26,231 nucleotides of DNA, from positions 1 through 26,231 of the IMG/VR virus record IMGVR_UViG_3300034082_004209; one strand, written 5' to 3'. Positions within the stretch are counted from its first letter, which is position 1. The number at the start of each line of letters is the position of its first letter. Source of the stretch: a virus. Positions 1 through 8,471 of this stretch are shown piece after piece. A model generated the notes under the pieces. It had not been told where the DNA came from. It did no database searches and saw only the letters and a list, made by a program, of their open reading frames with translations. Made by a program: the position numbers and the translations under genes.

Positions 1-645
1 AATCATAAGATTAGACCTTCGAAATTAGGTAAATACCTTAGAAATAGTGATAAATTGAAAAACTTTTTAGAAAGAAAAGGATTATCAGACATTAAAAATA
101 TAAATCGTGTAATAAATGATGTTCTCGATGATAGAGAATCAATGGAAAAAGATGGTGTTTTAACATTTGAAAATTTTAAATTCTTTGAATCAGATGAATT
201 TAAAATTATTTCTATTCGTGATTGTATATGGAAAGGAATAGAACAATCATCTATATTACACGAAAAAATGATAGCAAATGAATTTGGTGTTTCTTTAAGT
301 AGTATAAATGTTATAGACTCGGAAAAACATATATTCCAAGTCGAAGATATTCAAAATGATTTTGAAGTGATTGTATTCACTGAAGTAGAAATACAAATTA
401 TTAGAGAAAATATAAAAGAATATATTTTTAATAAAGTATCTAATAAAAAAGTAGAAATCGAAGAAATTCCTCACTTAGATATAAATTTTCTATTAAATAA
501 ATTTATTGATAAAGATAAATTAGAATCAGATATTGATGATAAAATAACTATCTCATTAACTATGAACTTTCTTAAATGGATTTTATCTTGTGAAGATGTT
601 AAAGGTGATAGTGAATTTATAGGAATTAACCCTTCGCATTATTAA
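1..645 (+). CDS. Hypothetical protein, 5' end outside window
   Basis: The reading frame is open to the left edge of the window, so this is the C-terminal part (about 214 codons visible) of a longer gene. The first candidate start inside the window is a TTG at 55, but the codons before it look equally coding (they read NHKIRPSKLGKYL), so I do not take that as the true start. The visible protein is rich in Lys, Glu, Ile and Asp and probably soluble. No catalytic motif, membrane segment or cysteine pattern is visible and I do not recognise the family. It ends in ...GINPSHY. The next gene lies on the other strand, so this is the last gene of a plus-strand run. Confidence 0.8.
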   Translation, partial: NHKIRPSKLGKYLRNSDKLKNFLERKGLSDIKNINRVINDVLDDRESMEKDGVLTFENFKFFESDEFKIISIRDCIWKGIEQSSILHEKMIANEFGVSLSSINVIDSEKHIFQVEDIQNDFEVIVFTEVEIQIIRENIKEYIFNKVSNKKVEIEEIPHLDINFLLNKFIDKDKLESDIDDKITISLTMNFLKWILSCEDVKGDSEFIGINPSHY

Positions 646-722
646 AAACATGTAACATCATGATATATAATATAATATATATATTAAAATTAGATCGAGA
701 TCTTCCCCTGATCTGAAAGACT

Positions 723-1319
723 TCATGAATGATGATCTACTGATTTAATTTCTCTCTCCTTCATTATCTCTTTTACTTGAAGATAAGATACTGGTGTATA
801 ATCCCAACCGTTACAACCCATATCAAGAACTTTCCTCTCATAGAACCATTTCATATCAGGATTCTTACTCAGAGAATGATGGGTGTGTCCATGAAGATGC
901 CAGGAAGAGTGATGTGATTTGTTCCAAGAAAGAATAGGATAATGACACATTACAATATCTTGATAACCTCTGTTTGAATCAGAATCTTGAACTTGTATTG
1001 TAGCTCCACCAAGTCCAGTTGAATCTCCAAAAATCTTTTCAAATCTTCCAAGTTCAACCATATCTCTCATTTTATCATGGTTCCCCATGATATGGTATAT
1101 TTTGCCATTCAACTGACTGACAAACCATTTTGCAGTTTTTAAATCCATTCAAAGACGTTAATGAGATGCACTCTGAATTAATTGAGAGGTGGAACTCTGT
1201 TGTTGGTGAGGATGATATTGTATTCAACTTAGGTGATCTTTTTCGTCAAATTTTATTACATTGGAATGGCCTATGTGCAGATCTGAAATGAAAAATATGT
1301 TTTGTGTTTCTATTCTCAT
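723..1319 (-). pseudogene. Metallophosphoesterase split by an internal inversion
   Basis: Calcineurin-like phosphoesterase of the short phage/bacterial type, in three pieces. The N-terminal piece is on the minus strand from ATG 1319 and carries metal motif I (SDLHIGH); it runs into a stop at 1224-1226. The C-terminal piece (minus, 723-1148) carries GNHD, CHYP and LHGHTH, with a stop codon directly before its ATG at 1148. The missing middle, with PFKDVNEMHSELIERWNSVV and the GD motif (LGDLF), is encoded on the PLUS strand at 1145-1246. Turning 1145-1241 round restores one in-frame protein of about 198 residues with all metal-binding motifs in order. As it stands no complete enzyme can be made. 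The intact family hydrolyses phosphomono- or diesters with two metal ions. Whether the inversion is fixed, reversible or an assembly error cannot be told from one sequence. Confidence 0.88.
1145..1241 (+). other. Inverted internal segment of the phosphoesterase
   Basis: This stretch translates on the plus strand as the part of the phosphoesterase that belongs between motif I and GNHD, while both flanks read on the minus strand. The end points are approximate to a few bases; 1145 and 1241 are the ends that restore a single frame. I found no convincing long inverted repeat at the ends. The rebuilt protein may lack a few residues (an Arg before PFKDV and some residues after LGDL), so small deletions may have accompanied the event. 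Confidence 0.8.
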
Positions 1320-1342
1320 ATCACAAATATATGAAAAGTATT

Positions 1343-1352
1343 TTAATATATA
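1343..1352 (+). promoter_or_regulatory. TTAATATATA box upstream of the 1362 gene
   Basis: Exact copy of the recurring 10-mer, 9 nt before ATG 1362. It resembles the T4 late promoter box TATAAATA. Confidence 0.5.
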
Positions 1353-1361
1353 ATTCTCAAA

Positions 1362-1631
1362 ATGGATAATTTAAAAGGATTTTCAGAATTTAATTTAAAA
1401 CATAAGTTAACAGCAGAATCATATGTTGAAAATAATATCAGACAATTGATTCAAATTATGAATATTGAAGAAGAAGACTATGATTCTATTGATGAAATAA
1501 AATCTGACTTAGTGAAATACTTTACTAAATTCCCAGATCAGATAACAGGATATCAATTGAAAACAACCGGTTATCCAAAACATATGAAATTAAGTACCAA
1601 TAATATAGGAGGAGTTATAAAATATAGATAA
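1362..1631 (+). CDS. Small hypothetical protein with weak N-terminal tag
   Basis: An 89-residue acidic, probably soluble protein that I do not recognise. Its first residues (MDNLKGFSEFNLKHKL) are a loose version of the N-terminal tag seen on many proteins of this window. The ATG at 1362 follows a TTAATATATA box by 9 nt and there is no earlier in-frame start close by. The stop at 1631 abuts the stop of the minus-strand gene at 1632, so the two transcripts converge with no intergenic base. No domain is visible; the middle (residues 28-55) is predicted helical and rich in Glu/Asp. Confidence 0.7.
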   Translation: MDNLKGFSEFNLKHKLTAESYVENNIRQLIQIMNIEEEDYDSIDEIKSDLVKYFTKFPDQITGYQLKTTGYPKHMKLSTNNIGGVIKYR

Positions 1632-1829
1632 TCAAATTTCTTTTAGTTTCTTTAAAACCCCCCTTTGAAATAATTCTTGTAGAACAGATTGACAGGTATA
1701 GGGCTTATCATGATAGTATTCTATACTTAAAATAATATTATCTATACCTGCCTTATAAAGCTCTTCTATATCATAACCTTTATTTAAAAGGTCTTTCTGA
1801 CTTAAAATATTGAAGATAATCTGTTTCAT
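1632..1829 (-). CDS. Small hypothetical protein downstream of uvsX
   Basis: A 65-residue Leu/Ile/Lys-rich protein whose ATG at 1829 lies 2 nt after the uvsX stop, so it is almost certainly on the uvsX transcript and perhaps translationally coupled to it. It looks like a small helical fold and could be a small DNA-binding or partner protein, but no motif proves that. It ends back to back with the plus-strand gene that stops at 1631. Unknown family. Confidence 0.65.
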   Translation of the reverse strand: MKQIIFNILSQKDLLNKGYDIEELYKAGIDNIILSIEYYHDKPYTCQSVLQELFQRGVLKKLKEI

Positions 1830-1831
1830 AA

Positions 1832-3058
1832 TTATTCAAATAAATCTTCTGCGTCAAATGAATCACCATCATAATCAGTTGTTTCATCATCTTCAATAAT
1901 TGAATTGAAATTTTTCTCAACTTCTTCAACTTCTTCAATCGATTTGAATCTGAAATAATCATTTACTATTGGTTCCATTTTTTTTAAAACTTCTGATGTA
2001 AATACTTCTTGCGTAAATAATTGTTTAGTCGTTACTGATTTTCCCAAATGTGATACAAACCAACGGTTTCCTCCTGGTTTAAAAGTTATCTCACCAGTTG
2101 ATTTATCTACTTCTTCTTTACCCTTTGCAATTCCTATTTTATCATAATATTCCGGACGACAGAAGGCATCTAATCCAGTAAAGGAATTCATGCCAGTTGC
2201 AAAAGATATATCAAATCTTATTTTTTTAGGTTTTGCTAAACGATTTTTTTGTGTTTTAAATAAAACAGTAATACCTGATTGTCCTAAATCCATATCATCT
2301 TCTTCACCAGTTTTCAATTTTGATTTGGTCATAAATCCAATAACTGAAGCTGAATATAAAAGTGATAAACCTCCTTTCATGACTGCTTGTGGGAAAAGAT
2401 CCATCGTCAAGTATGTATGGTTACACACAATCATAGGTATATCTAAGTATCCAAGATCATTATTAATAGATCGAAACATAGAACCAATTGCTTTTGCTTT
2501 GGTCATATCTTGTTTAATTTCACCTTTTAATAAGTCAGCTTTTTCTTTATTAGAAGCCATTTGTCCTAATGAGTCAAGTACAATCATTAATTTAGGCAAT
2601 TCATATCCTGCTAATTTTTGTTCTTTTAATTCATCTACTAATTGAGTTAATGTTATATTAATATCTTCAACTTTATTTGATCTAACCAATCTAAATTTAT
2701 CTAAGTCGTTACTTACTCCGAATTTTGGCAAATCTTCTAGATCGACAGCTTGTTCTGTATCAATATAAATTATTGAGTATCCAGATTTCTGAGCATTTTT
2801 AGCCACAGAGTATGCTAAAAATGATTTTCCTGAGCCACTTTCTCCTGCAAAAACACTAATACGGTTAGTTGCAACACCACCATTTAATAATCTACCAGAC
2901 ATTGCAGCATCTACTATGTAGACGCCTGTTGATATAAACTTTTTCTCTTTTATTTCTTTTTCAATTTGAATTGGAATTGACTTAGAGATGTTATCCAAAA
3001 TCGATCCAACTTTTGAGAATTCAAACCTTTTTACTTCTTTTGTTTGTGTTTTAGCCAT
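1832..3058 (-). CDS. uvsX: UvsX/RecA-like recombinase
   Basis: Strand-exchange ATPase for phage recombination-dependent replication and repair; it forms filaments on single-stranded DNA. The 408-residue length is close to T4 UvsX (391). Walker A is GESGSGKS at residues 72-79, the catalytic-type Glu lies in DTEQAVD (100-106), and Walker B is LMIVLDS (157-163) followed by GQ. An IVCNHTY stretch (about 212-218) sits where the DNA-contact loop region begins. The last about 25 residues are strongly acidic and end in DAEDLFE, like the regulatory acidic tails of RecA and UvsX. The start at 3058 is preceded by a TTAATATATA box 20 nt upstream. It diverges from the nuclease gene at 3184 and is followed after 2 nt by a 65-codon gene. 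The gene is uninterrupted: I see no intron or intein. Confidence 0.94.
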   Translation of the reverse strand: MAKTQTKEVKRFEFSKVGSILDNISKSIPIQIEKEIKEKKFISTGVYIVDAAMSGRLLNGGVATNRISVFAGESGSGKSFLAYSVAKNAQKSGYSIIYIDTEQAVDLEDLPKFGVSNDLDKFRLVRSNKVEDINITLTQLVDELKEQKLAGYELPKLMIVLDSLGQMASNKEKADLLKGEIKQDMTKAKAIGSMFRSINNDLGYLDIPMIVCNHTYLTMDLFPQAVMKGGLSLLYSASVIGFMTKSKLKTGEEDDMDLGQSGITVLFKTQKNRLAKPKKIRFDISFATGMNSFTGLDAFCRPEYYDKIGIAKGKEEVDKSTGEITFKPGGNRWFVSHLGKSVTTKQLFTQEVFTSEVLKKMEPIVNDYFRFKSIEEVEEVEKNFNSIIEDDETTDYDGDSFDAEDLFE

Positions 3059-3078
3059 TTTATTTATTATTTTTTAAG

Positions 3079-3088
3079 TATATATTAA
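3079..3088 (-). promoter_or_regulatory. TTAATATATA box upstream of uvsX
   Basis: Exact 10-mer on the minus strand, 20 nt before the uvsX ATG at 3058. Confidence 0.55.
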
Positions 3089-3095
3089 TAAATAT

Positions 3096-3161
3096 TTCCC
3101 CCTTTTGATTTTTTATGTGATTATGAAATATTTTTTTACAATAAAGAATCAAAGGGGGGAA
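3096..3161. repeat. G/C-tract inverted repeat between divergent genes
   Basis: The left arm TTCCCCCTTTTGATT (3096-3110) and the right arm AATCAAAGGGGGGAA (3147-3161) are complementary except at one position, separated by 36 nt. A run of five to six G/C is striking in this AT-rich DNA. It lies between the uvsX promoter box and the start of the nuclease gene. It could be a two-sided operator, a hairpin in the nuclease leader, or a terminator-like barrier. Confidence 0.6.
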
Positions 3162-3183
3162 GAAATAATTTTATATATAATTA

Positions 3184-4785
3184 ATGAATAAATATGATTT
3201 CCTCCAAAAAGCAAGAAATACGCATGGATTTAAATACTCTTATTTAAATTTGAATGATATTATAAAATCAAATGATATAATTGATGTTGTATTTGATGAT
3301 ATACTATATAAGCAGCGTGTGGTAAAACATCTAATGGGTAGGTGTCCTGAGAAAAACACTCCCATTAAGACAACAGAAAATTTTTTAAAAGAAGCATATA
3401 GTATTTGGGGAGATAAATATGATTACTCATTGGTTAAATATGAAGGTGCTCATAAAAAAATAAAAATAATTTATGATGATATTGTTTTTGAACAAACTTC
3501 TTCATCACACCTTCAAGGACAATCTGTTGAATCAAATATGAATTTAGAGTATTTTATAAAAAAATCTAAAGATAAATGGAAAGATAAGTATGATTATTCA
3601 CTCGTTAAATTTAAAAATTGTAATGAGAAGGTTGAAATTATATTCAATGGTATAGTTTATGAACAAACTCCATCGAATCACTTGATATATGCACCAGAAA
3701 GAAAAAAAGACAAAGTAGATACTCTTGAGTTCATTAGAAGGTCAAATAAAATTCATAACTCAAAGTATGATTACTCAAAAACAAATTATACTTATTCTAA
3801 TGAGAAAGTTATTATTATCTGTATAGAACATGGTGAATTTCTCCAAGTTGCTAACTCACATTTAAGAGGAATGGGTTGTAAAAAATGTGGTGATAAATAT
3901 AGAGACAGAATATACATACCGAAATATAGCACGGAGGAATTTATAATGGATGCAAAATTAAAATGGGGAGATAAATATGATTATTCTTTAACTGAATACA
4001 AAAATTCAAAAACTAAAGTGAAAATACTTCATGATGGTATAGTCTATGAACAATTACCAAAATCACATTTAAAATATCCAGTAGAAGGTTTCTTAAATCA
4101 AGAAATTTTCTTAATTAAATCGAAAAGAAAATGGGGAGATAAATATGATTATTCATTATCCAATTTTATTTCATGCAAATTTCCTATTAAAATCATTTAC
4201 AATAATAAAATATATGAGCAATTACCACATAACCATTTGATATATGCACCTGAGTTAAGAAATTCACTAACTTTAGAAGAATTTATTGAACAATCAAATA
4301 AAATACATAATAATAAATATAATTATGAAAAATCATTTTATGTGAATAGTTTGGCAAAAATAACTATAAAGTGTCCACTACACGGACACTTTCATCAATT
4401 GCCGGGATCACATCTAAGCGGAAGTGGTTGTAGAATGTGTAGTGATTCGAAGGGTGAGAGAGAAATAAGTAAATTTCTTGAAAAATATAAAATCTCTTAT
4501 ATAAGAGAGCATATTTTTCCAGAATGTCGTAATAAATCTTACCTTAAGTTCGATTTTTATATCGAAAGTTTACGAACCTGTATAGAATTTGATGGTATTC
4601 AACACTTTCAACCAATTTCTTTTTTTGGTGGAGTTGAAGCTTTTGAAAAATATAAAATAAATGATGAAATAAAAAATAATTATTGTGAGGAAAATTTTAT
4701 TAATCTAATTAGAATTAAATATGATCAAGATAATATTATTTGGGAATTGCTTTGGAATAATTTGAAATCATTTATAAATATCTGA
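3184..4785 (+). CDS. Repeat-built EDxHD/Vsr-like nuclease, probable homing endonuclease
   Basis: A 533-residue protein. Residues 1-423 are seven modules of about 57 residues with the pattern F-I-x-x-(A/S)-x-x-x-W-G-D-K-Y-D-Y-S, then a strand and (Y/F)-E-Q-x-x-x-x-H-L. They start near residues 1, 64, 120, 181, 250, 307 and 364. Only modules 4 and 7 keep zinc-ribbon ligands (C-x-x-H-G ... G-C-x-x-C). The C-terminal about 110 residues resemble the Vsr-like EDxHD nuclease family: a Glu in GEREI (425-428), D457 in FDFYI, E468 and D470 before H474 in EFDGIQHF, and D494 in IND. In that family such proteins act as homing endonucleases, and a known member lies in a phage recA intron. Here a free-standing gene sits beside uvsX. 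The modules probably read DNA. A TTTTATATATAA box ends 4 nt before the ATG. Confidence 0.72.
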   Translation: MNKYDFLQKARNTHGFKYSYLNLNDIIKSNDIIDVVFDDILYKQRVVKHLMGRCPEKNTPIKTTENFLKEAYSIWGDKYDYSLVKYEGAHKKIKIIYDDIVFEQTSSSHLQGQSVESNMNLEYFIKKSKDKWKDKYDYSLVKFKNCNEKVEIIFNGIVYEQTPSNHLIYAPERKKDKVDTLEFIRRSNKIHNSKYDYSKTNYTYSNEKVIIICIEHGEFLQVANSHLRGMGCKKCGDKYRDRIYIPKYSTEEFIMDAKLKWGDKYDYSLTEYKNSKTKVKILHDGIVYEQLPKSHLKYPVEGFLNQEIFLIKSKRKWGDKYDYSLSNFISCKFPIKIIYNNKIYEQLPHNHLIYAPELRNSLTLEEFIEQSNKIHNNKYNYEKSFYVNSLAKITIKCPLHGHFHQLPGSHLSGSGCRMCSDSKGEREISKFLEKYKISYIREHIFPECRNKSYLKFDFYIESLRTCIEFDGIQHFQPISFFGGVEAFEKYKINDEIKNNYCEENFINLIRIKYDQDNIIWELLWNNLKSFINI

Positions 4786-4818
4786 GTTAATTTATGATAA
4801 TTTAAAGAATATAAAAAT

Positions 4819-4828
4819 TTAATATATA
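4819..4828 (+). promoter_or_regulatory. TTAATATATA box upstream of the fibre gene
   Basis: Exact 10-mer, 19 nt before ATG 4848. Confidence 0.55.
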
Positions 4829-4847
4829 AGAAAATTAATTTAAAATT

Positions 4848-7700
4848 ATGCCATTAAATCAAGGAACATTAATTTCATCACCTATAAGGCCACTTTCGCC
4901 TGGCATGACAATTGCGACTGCTTTATCCAATGAGATCTTAGGTGGATTGCATTCAGTGCAAACTCTATCTGATAGAGATCTTATAACAACTGATAGAAGA
5001 CAATTCGGAATGTTGGTTTATATTATAAATGATGATGATTTTTATCAATTAAAACAAATAAGTTCACCTGATATTTCGGATAACTTAAACTGGGATATTA
5101 TAAATATATCTGGTGTCCCAACAACTACTGAATGGTTAGATTCGGTTATATCTATAAGTGGAACACCTCCAGGATCGCCTACTATTGGTGATAGATACTT
5201 AGTTAGTTCTGGATCAGGTCTTTGGTCGGGTCTTGATGATTATATTGTTGAGTGGGATGGTTCAAACTGGAACCCAACTATACCAACTGAAGGTACTACG
5301 ATAAGAGTTGATGATGATACTGATGCTATATTTTCATTTATACAAGGAGTATGGACGAAATATGAGTTTGTAAAAGAGCCTTGGACTCTTAGATATGATG
5401 TGCCTTTAGGACTTACTCTAAGTGTAAGTACTGGTTCTCAGTATCTTATCTATGGTGATCTTAATGTTGATGGTGGAATTGATTCTTGGGGAAATATAAC
5501 TATTTTGAATGGTCAATTAACAGGATCTGGTTCGGTTGCTACTTTCAGTTTTGGAACTTTGCAACAGATTGAATTATTAACAGAGATAATTGGAGCAACT
5601 GGAATAACAATATCAACTGGTGGTTTAGGAGAAAGAATTATATCAGCAAATTTGATTGCTGGAACTGGAATATCTTTTTCATATGGTCCTGGAACTGAAA
5701 TAGAGATAAATAGTGTTTTCCCTACTTTACCTGAGGGAAGACCAAAATACATAATTGAGTCAGTTGAAACAATTACTGTGCCGGATAATGAGTTATATTA
5801 CATATATGGTGATTTAGAGGTTCGTGGAACTTTGGATATTGGAACTGCTGGTAAAGTTGTTGTAACGAATGGTGCTTTGATTGCTGCGTCTGGTTCAACA
5901 ATAAATAATGTTGGCAATATTGAGATATATGATTTATTGACAGTTGCAGATGATAATACAAAAATAGATATATCTGAGATAAAGTATGGTAAAGAAGGTA
6001 GAATTCTTTTTGAGAGTGAGTTAAAGTATATTCCGATTCTTGGTGCTACTGCGAGAGTTGTAACTGAATCAGATGATTTAGTTTATTCTACATCAAGTTC
6101 TTATCCTTCATCTACATCATCTACTACTTTTGACAGATATTTAGGCATATCGGTTGCGGATCCTTTGAAGAAATTACATATAAATGGATCTGGTATATTG
6201 ATTGATGGAATTGAATCAGAGCAAGATTTGTCATTAGGTGATCCTAATTGGGCAAGATTTGTTATTGATAGTGGAATTTCGGATACACATACTTTAATGG
6301 ATCTAAGAAATGATGAGGGGCGTGTTCTTTATGTAAATGGTGATATAGATGGTGGATTTAGATTTCCATCAGTATCAATTGGTAAGACACCATCAAATAC
6401 ATTATTTAATGTTTCGGATTATTATGGAAATGATTATTTCAGTATAGGAATGACTGGAATGCCAAAAGTTGGAATATTAGAAAATGATAATTCAATTGAT
6501 AAAGTTGTTGTGTGGGATGATTCAACAAATATATTAAGGTATAGGGATAATGTAGCGTTAAATGAAACAACACTGAGAAGAAATTGGGCGCAAACCACAT
6601 CATATACTTTGATAGCGGGAGAAACATCATCAACGGTCTATTTTTTTGGCAACAATTCGTTTGCAACACCAACAGGGGATATTGTTGTTACTCTTGATCC
6701 TAATCTATCTGTAAGTGGGATAAATAGAGACTTTGAATTCATTTTATCAGACACGCTTAGAGTACATACATCAGGAACTTGGTCTGTTTCCTATGGGACA
6801 AGGTTATTGGAGTATGGTCCTGGTAGAATTCCTCCTCAAAAATTAAGTTTTAGATGGAGTGATAATTTTAATAATTATCTTGTTACAAGAGAGATATTAA
6901 ATAGATTAGAGGATGATTTTATAACAACTTCAACATCACTCGGACATGATTTTGTTGATACAAAAAGATATATGAAGCAAGGTAATGATTTCTCAGTGAG
7001 TTCTATAAGTTCTCCAGGTGTCGGTGGATCTTCTGTGTTTCCAAGTGGATCTGTAATATTTGTGGAAGATGCTTTTATAATGACAGAAAACGCAATATCA
7101 ACAACTGGGACATCTTTTATTTCAGTTGGATTAAGTACTGTGCAATCGTCTTCTTCTGGTGGATCTCTTTCAGGAACATCACCAATATCAATAACACCGT
7201 CTTTATCTGAATTTGGTTTATCAGATTCTAGAGAAGTTATAATACCCTATACAAATGTTACTGAAATAAATTCTTCTAAAATAATTAAAAGCCGTTCTAG
7301 AGTTGGTACAATAAGATTATCGGAACCATCTATGTTGACAATTGGATTAAGTGGAAATACAGTTAATGGAGGCATAGTCACAGTATATGTTCCTTATATT
7401 GTAGATAATGTAACAAATTTTGGAACATTCTCACAGATACATGAAAGATCAACATTAACAAGAAATAATATAATAAAATCAGGTGTAGTTAATGGAGCTT
7501 CCTTTTCCAGTGGAACTTTTTCTGTTATTTTTACAAGCCCTTATCCAAATAATAGCTATTCAATAAACATTTCAGGCGAAGACGCTTTGTCATGGAGTGT
7601 AGATTCTAAAGCAAATACACAATTTGTTATAAATTCTAACACTATGTCTTCTTTTACAGGAGAAGTATATTGGCAAACAATAACATATGGCGAATTATAA
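4848..7700 (+). CDS. Large tail-fibre/virion structural protein
   Basis: A 950-residue protein rich in Ser, Thr, Gly and Ile, low in Cys, with no signal peptide or membrane segment: the composition of beta-structured phage fibre or baseplate-appendage proteins. Residues about 101-175 (TPPGSPTIGDRYLV, then W-x-G and EWDGSNW) resemble the DUF2793-type module of phage tail fibres. After this come repeated turn-and-strand stretches such as YLIYGDLNVDGG and YYIYGDLEVRG, which look like beta-helix or beta-prism rungs. A KLHINGSGILIDG segment near residue 444 is of the kind that precedes chaperone-bearing fibre tips, but no S74 domain is present here; the S74 domain is in the next large gene. The gene starts 62 nt after the nuclease stop and its last 6 bases overlap the convergent gene ending at 7695. 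The receptor-binding role is inferred from composition and context. Confidence 0.7.
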   Translation: MPLNQGTLISSPIRPLSPGMTIATALSNEILGGLHSVQTLSDRDLITTDRRQFGMLVYIINDDDFYQLKQISSPDISDNLNWDIINISGVPTTTEWLDSVISISGTPPGSPTIGDRYLVSSGSGLWSGLDDYIVEWDGSNWNPTIPTEGTTIRVDDDTDAIFSFIQGVWTKYEFVKEPWTLRYDVPLGLTLSVSTGSQYLIYGDLNVDGGIDSWGNITILNGQLTGSGSVATFSFGTLQQIELLTEIIGATGITISTGGLGERIISANLIAGTGISFSYGPGTEIEINSVFPTLPEGRPKYIIESVETITVPDNELYYIYGDLEVRGTLDIGTAGKVVVTNGALIAASGSTINNVGNIEIYDLLTVADDNTKIDISEIKYGKEGRILFESELKYIPILGATARVVTESDDLVYSTSSSYPSSTSSTTFDRYLGISVADPLKKLHINGSGILIDGIESEQDLSLGDPNWARFVIDSGISDTHTLMDLRNDEGRVLYVNGDIDGGFRFPSVSIGKTPSNTLFNVSDYYGNDYFSIGMTGMPKVGILENDNSIDKVVVWDDSTNILRYRDNVALNETTLRRNWAQTTSYTLIAGETSSTVYFFGNNSFATPTGDIVVTLDPNLSVSGINRDFEFILSDTLRVHTSGTWSVSYGTRLLEYGPGRIPPQKLSFRWSDNFNNYLVTREILNRLEDDFITTSTSLGHDFVDTKRYMKQGNDFSVSSISSPGVGGSSVFPSGSVIFVEDAFIMTENAISTTGTSFISVGLSTVQSSSSGGSLSGTSPISITPSLSEFGLSDSREVIIPYTNVTEINSSKIIKSRSRVGTIRLSEPSMLTIGLSGNTVNGGIVTVYVPYIVDNVTNFGTFSQIHERSTLTRNNIIKSGVVNGASFSSGTFSVIFTSPYPNNSYSINISGEDALSWSVDSKANTQFVINSNTMSSFTGEVYWQTITYGEL

Positions 7701-7958
7701 AAATGAAATAACTCTATTTAAATTCTCTAAATTAAATCCGTGAAGAGGTTCTCCTCCTATTTTCAAATATTCCTGATAGATTGAGTTATAATCATCGTGG
7801 GTGTATATTTCACCAGTTAGATCAGAATATATGACTGATGTATCATTTGAACTTATGGTTTTGTTTTTAACTTGAGTATCCCCATAATTTGGACCAAATG
7901 ATCCAACAAATTCTGTTCCTGAAATTGATTCATTGAATTCCTTAAATCTTTTAATCAT
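7695..7958 (-). CDS. Small tagged hypothetical protein
   Basis: I choose the ATG at 7958, not the earlier in-frame ATG at 7988, because it gives 87 residues beginning MIKRFKEFNES, a clear copy of the shared N-terminal tag. It also overlaps the upstream gene in the compact form ATGATTAA (8 nt), typical of coupled translation. After the tag comes a Gly/Ser/Thr-rich part (SISGTEFVGSFGPNYGD) and a small acidic/aromatic C-terminal region. No known domain is seen. The stop lies inside the last codons of the convergent fibre gene (6-nt overlap). If the tag is a head-targeting signal, this is a candidate internal head protein cleaved after FNE. Confidence 0.72.
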   Translation of the reverse strand: MIKRFKEFNESISGTEFVGSFGPNYGDTQVKNKTISSNDTSVIYSDLTGEIYTHDDYNSIYQEYLKIGGEPLHGFNLENLNRVISFL

Positions 7959-8430
7959 TCTTAACTGGTATTTTTTCAAAGAATTCATCTGATGTTTCTA
8001 GTGAGTAATTGTCTTTATCAAAGTTATAATTTATCTCATAAAAGAAATTATCTTTTAGTTCTAATTTTTCACCACCGGAAACTTCTATTATGATCTTTTC
8101 GTTTTCATAATTCTTTTCAATCTTCTTTATGGGAAGTCCAATTGTGCCATTTCTATCAGAAATGTTGCATATTATTTTTTTATTTCTTTCTAAAAGTGTT
8201 ATAATTTGATTGAATGTTGAATTTGCTGTAAGCATCTTTACATCTTTAAATTCATCATCTATGATGTTATCATAGTTGTCGAGAAAATTCTGCTCACGAC
8301 TAGTTATTGATACACCTTTGTTCATCTTATCAAGTATTGAATTAAGTTTAGAATCTTTGAAATAAGATTCTTTCAAACTGAAATAGGAAAGGAATTTTTT
8401 AAAGTTCATGACATTGACTTGTTTTTTCAT
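7951..8430 (-). CDS. Hypothetical protein with tag-like start
   Basis: A 159-residue protein. ATG 8430 is preceded by an exact TTAATATATA box only 4 nt away. An alternative ATG at 8409 gives the tag-like start MNFKKFLSYFSLKES, with the box 25 nt upstream; either is possible. Residues about 29-60 (KLNSILDKMNKGVSITSREQNFLDNYD) look like a short helical motif found in several phage and Bacteroidota proteins. The C-terminal half alternates charged strands (NISDRNGTIGLPIKKI, then KIIIEVSGGEKLELKD) and may be a small beta domain. No enzyme motif. It overlaps the downstream tagged gene by 8 nt and forms a two-gene operon with it between two giant plus-strand genes. Confidence 0.75.
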   Translation of the reverse strand: MKKQVNVMNFKKFLSYFSLKESYFKDSKLNSILDKMNKGVSITSREQNFLDNYDNIIDDEFKDVKMLTANSTFNQIITLLERNKKIICNISDRNGTIGLPIKKIEKNYENEKIIIEVSGGEKLELKDNFFYEINYNFDKDNYSLETSDEFFEKIPVKND

Positions 8431-8434
8431 ATAG

Positions 8435-8444
8435 TATATATTAA
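8435..8444 (-). promoter_or_regulatory. TTAATATATA box, 4 nt before ATG 8430
   Basis: Exact 10-mer on the minus strand at the close spacing class. A start point about 6 nt after the box would give an almost leaderless mRNA, unless ATG 8409 is used. Confidence 0.5.
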
Positions 8445-8471
8445 AGAATAGAATATATTTTATATATACTT

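Noticed and set aside
690-715. AGATC ... GATCT hairpin after the phosphoesterase piece as a terminator
   Set aside because: Only a five-base stem and no proper T-run directly after it on the minus strand.
1145-1269. CCATTC / GAATGG as inverted repeat driving the phosphoesterase inversion
   Set aside because: Flipping between these six-base copies destroys the restored reading frame, so they are not the junctions.
2190-2645. 151-codon open frame on the plus strand
   Set aside because: It lies wholly inside uvsX on the opposite strand and has no promoter box or family features.
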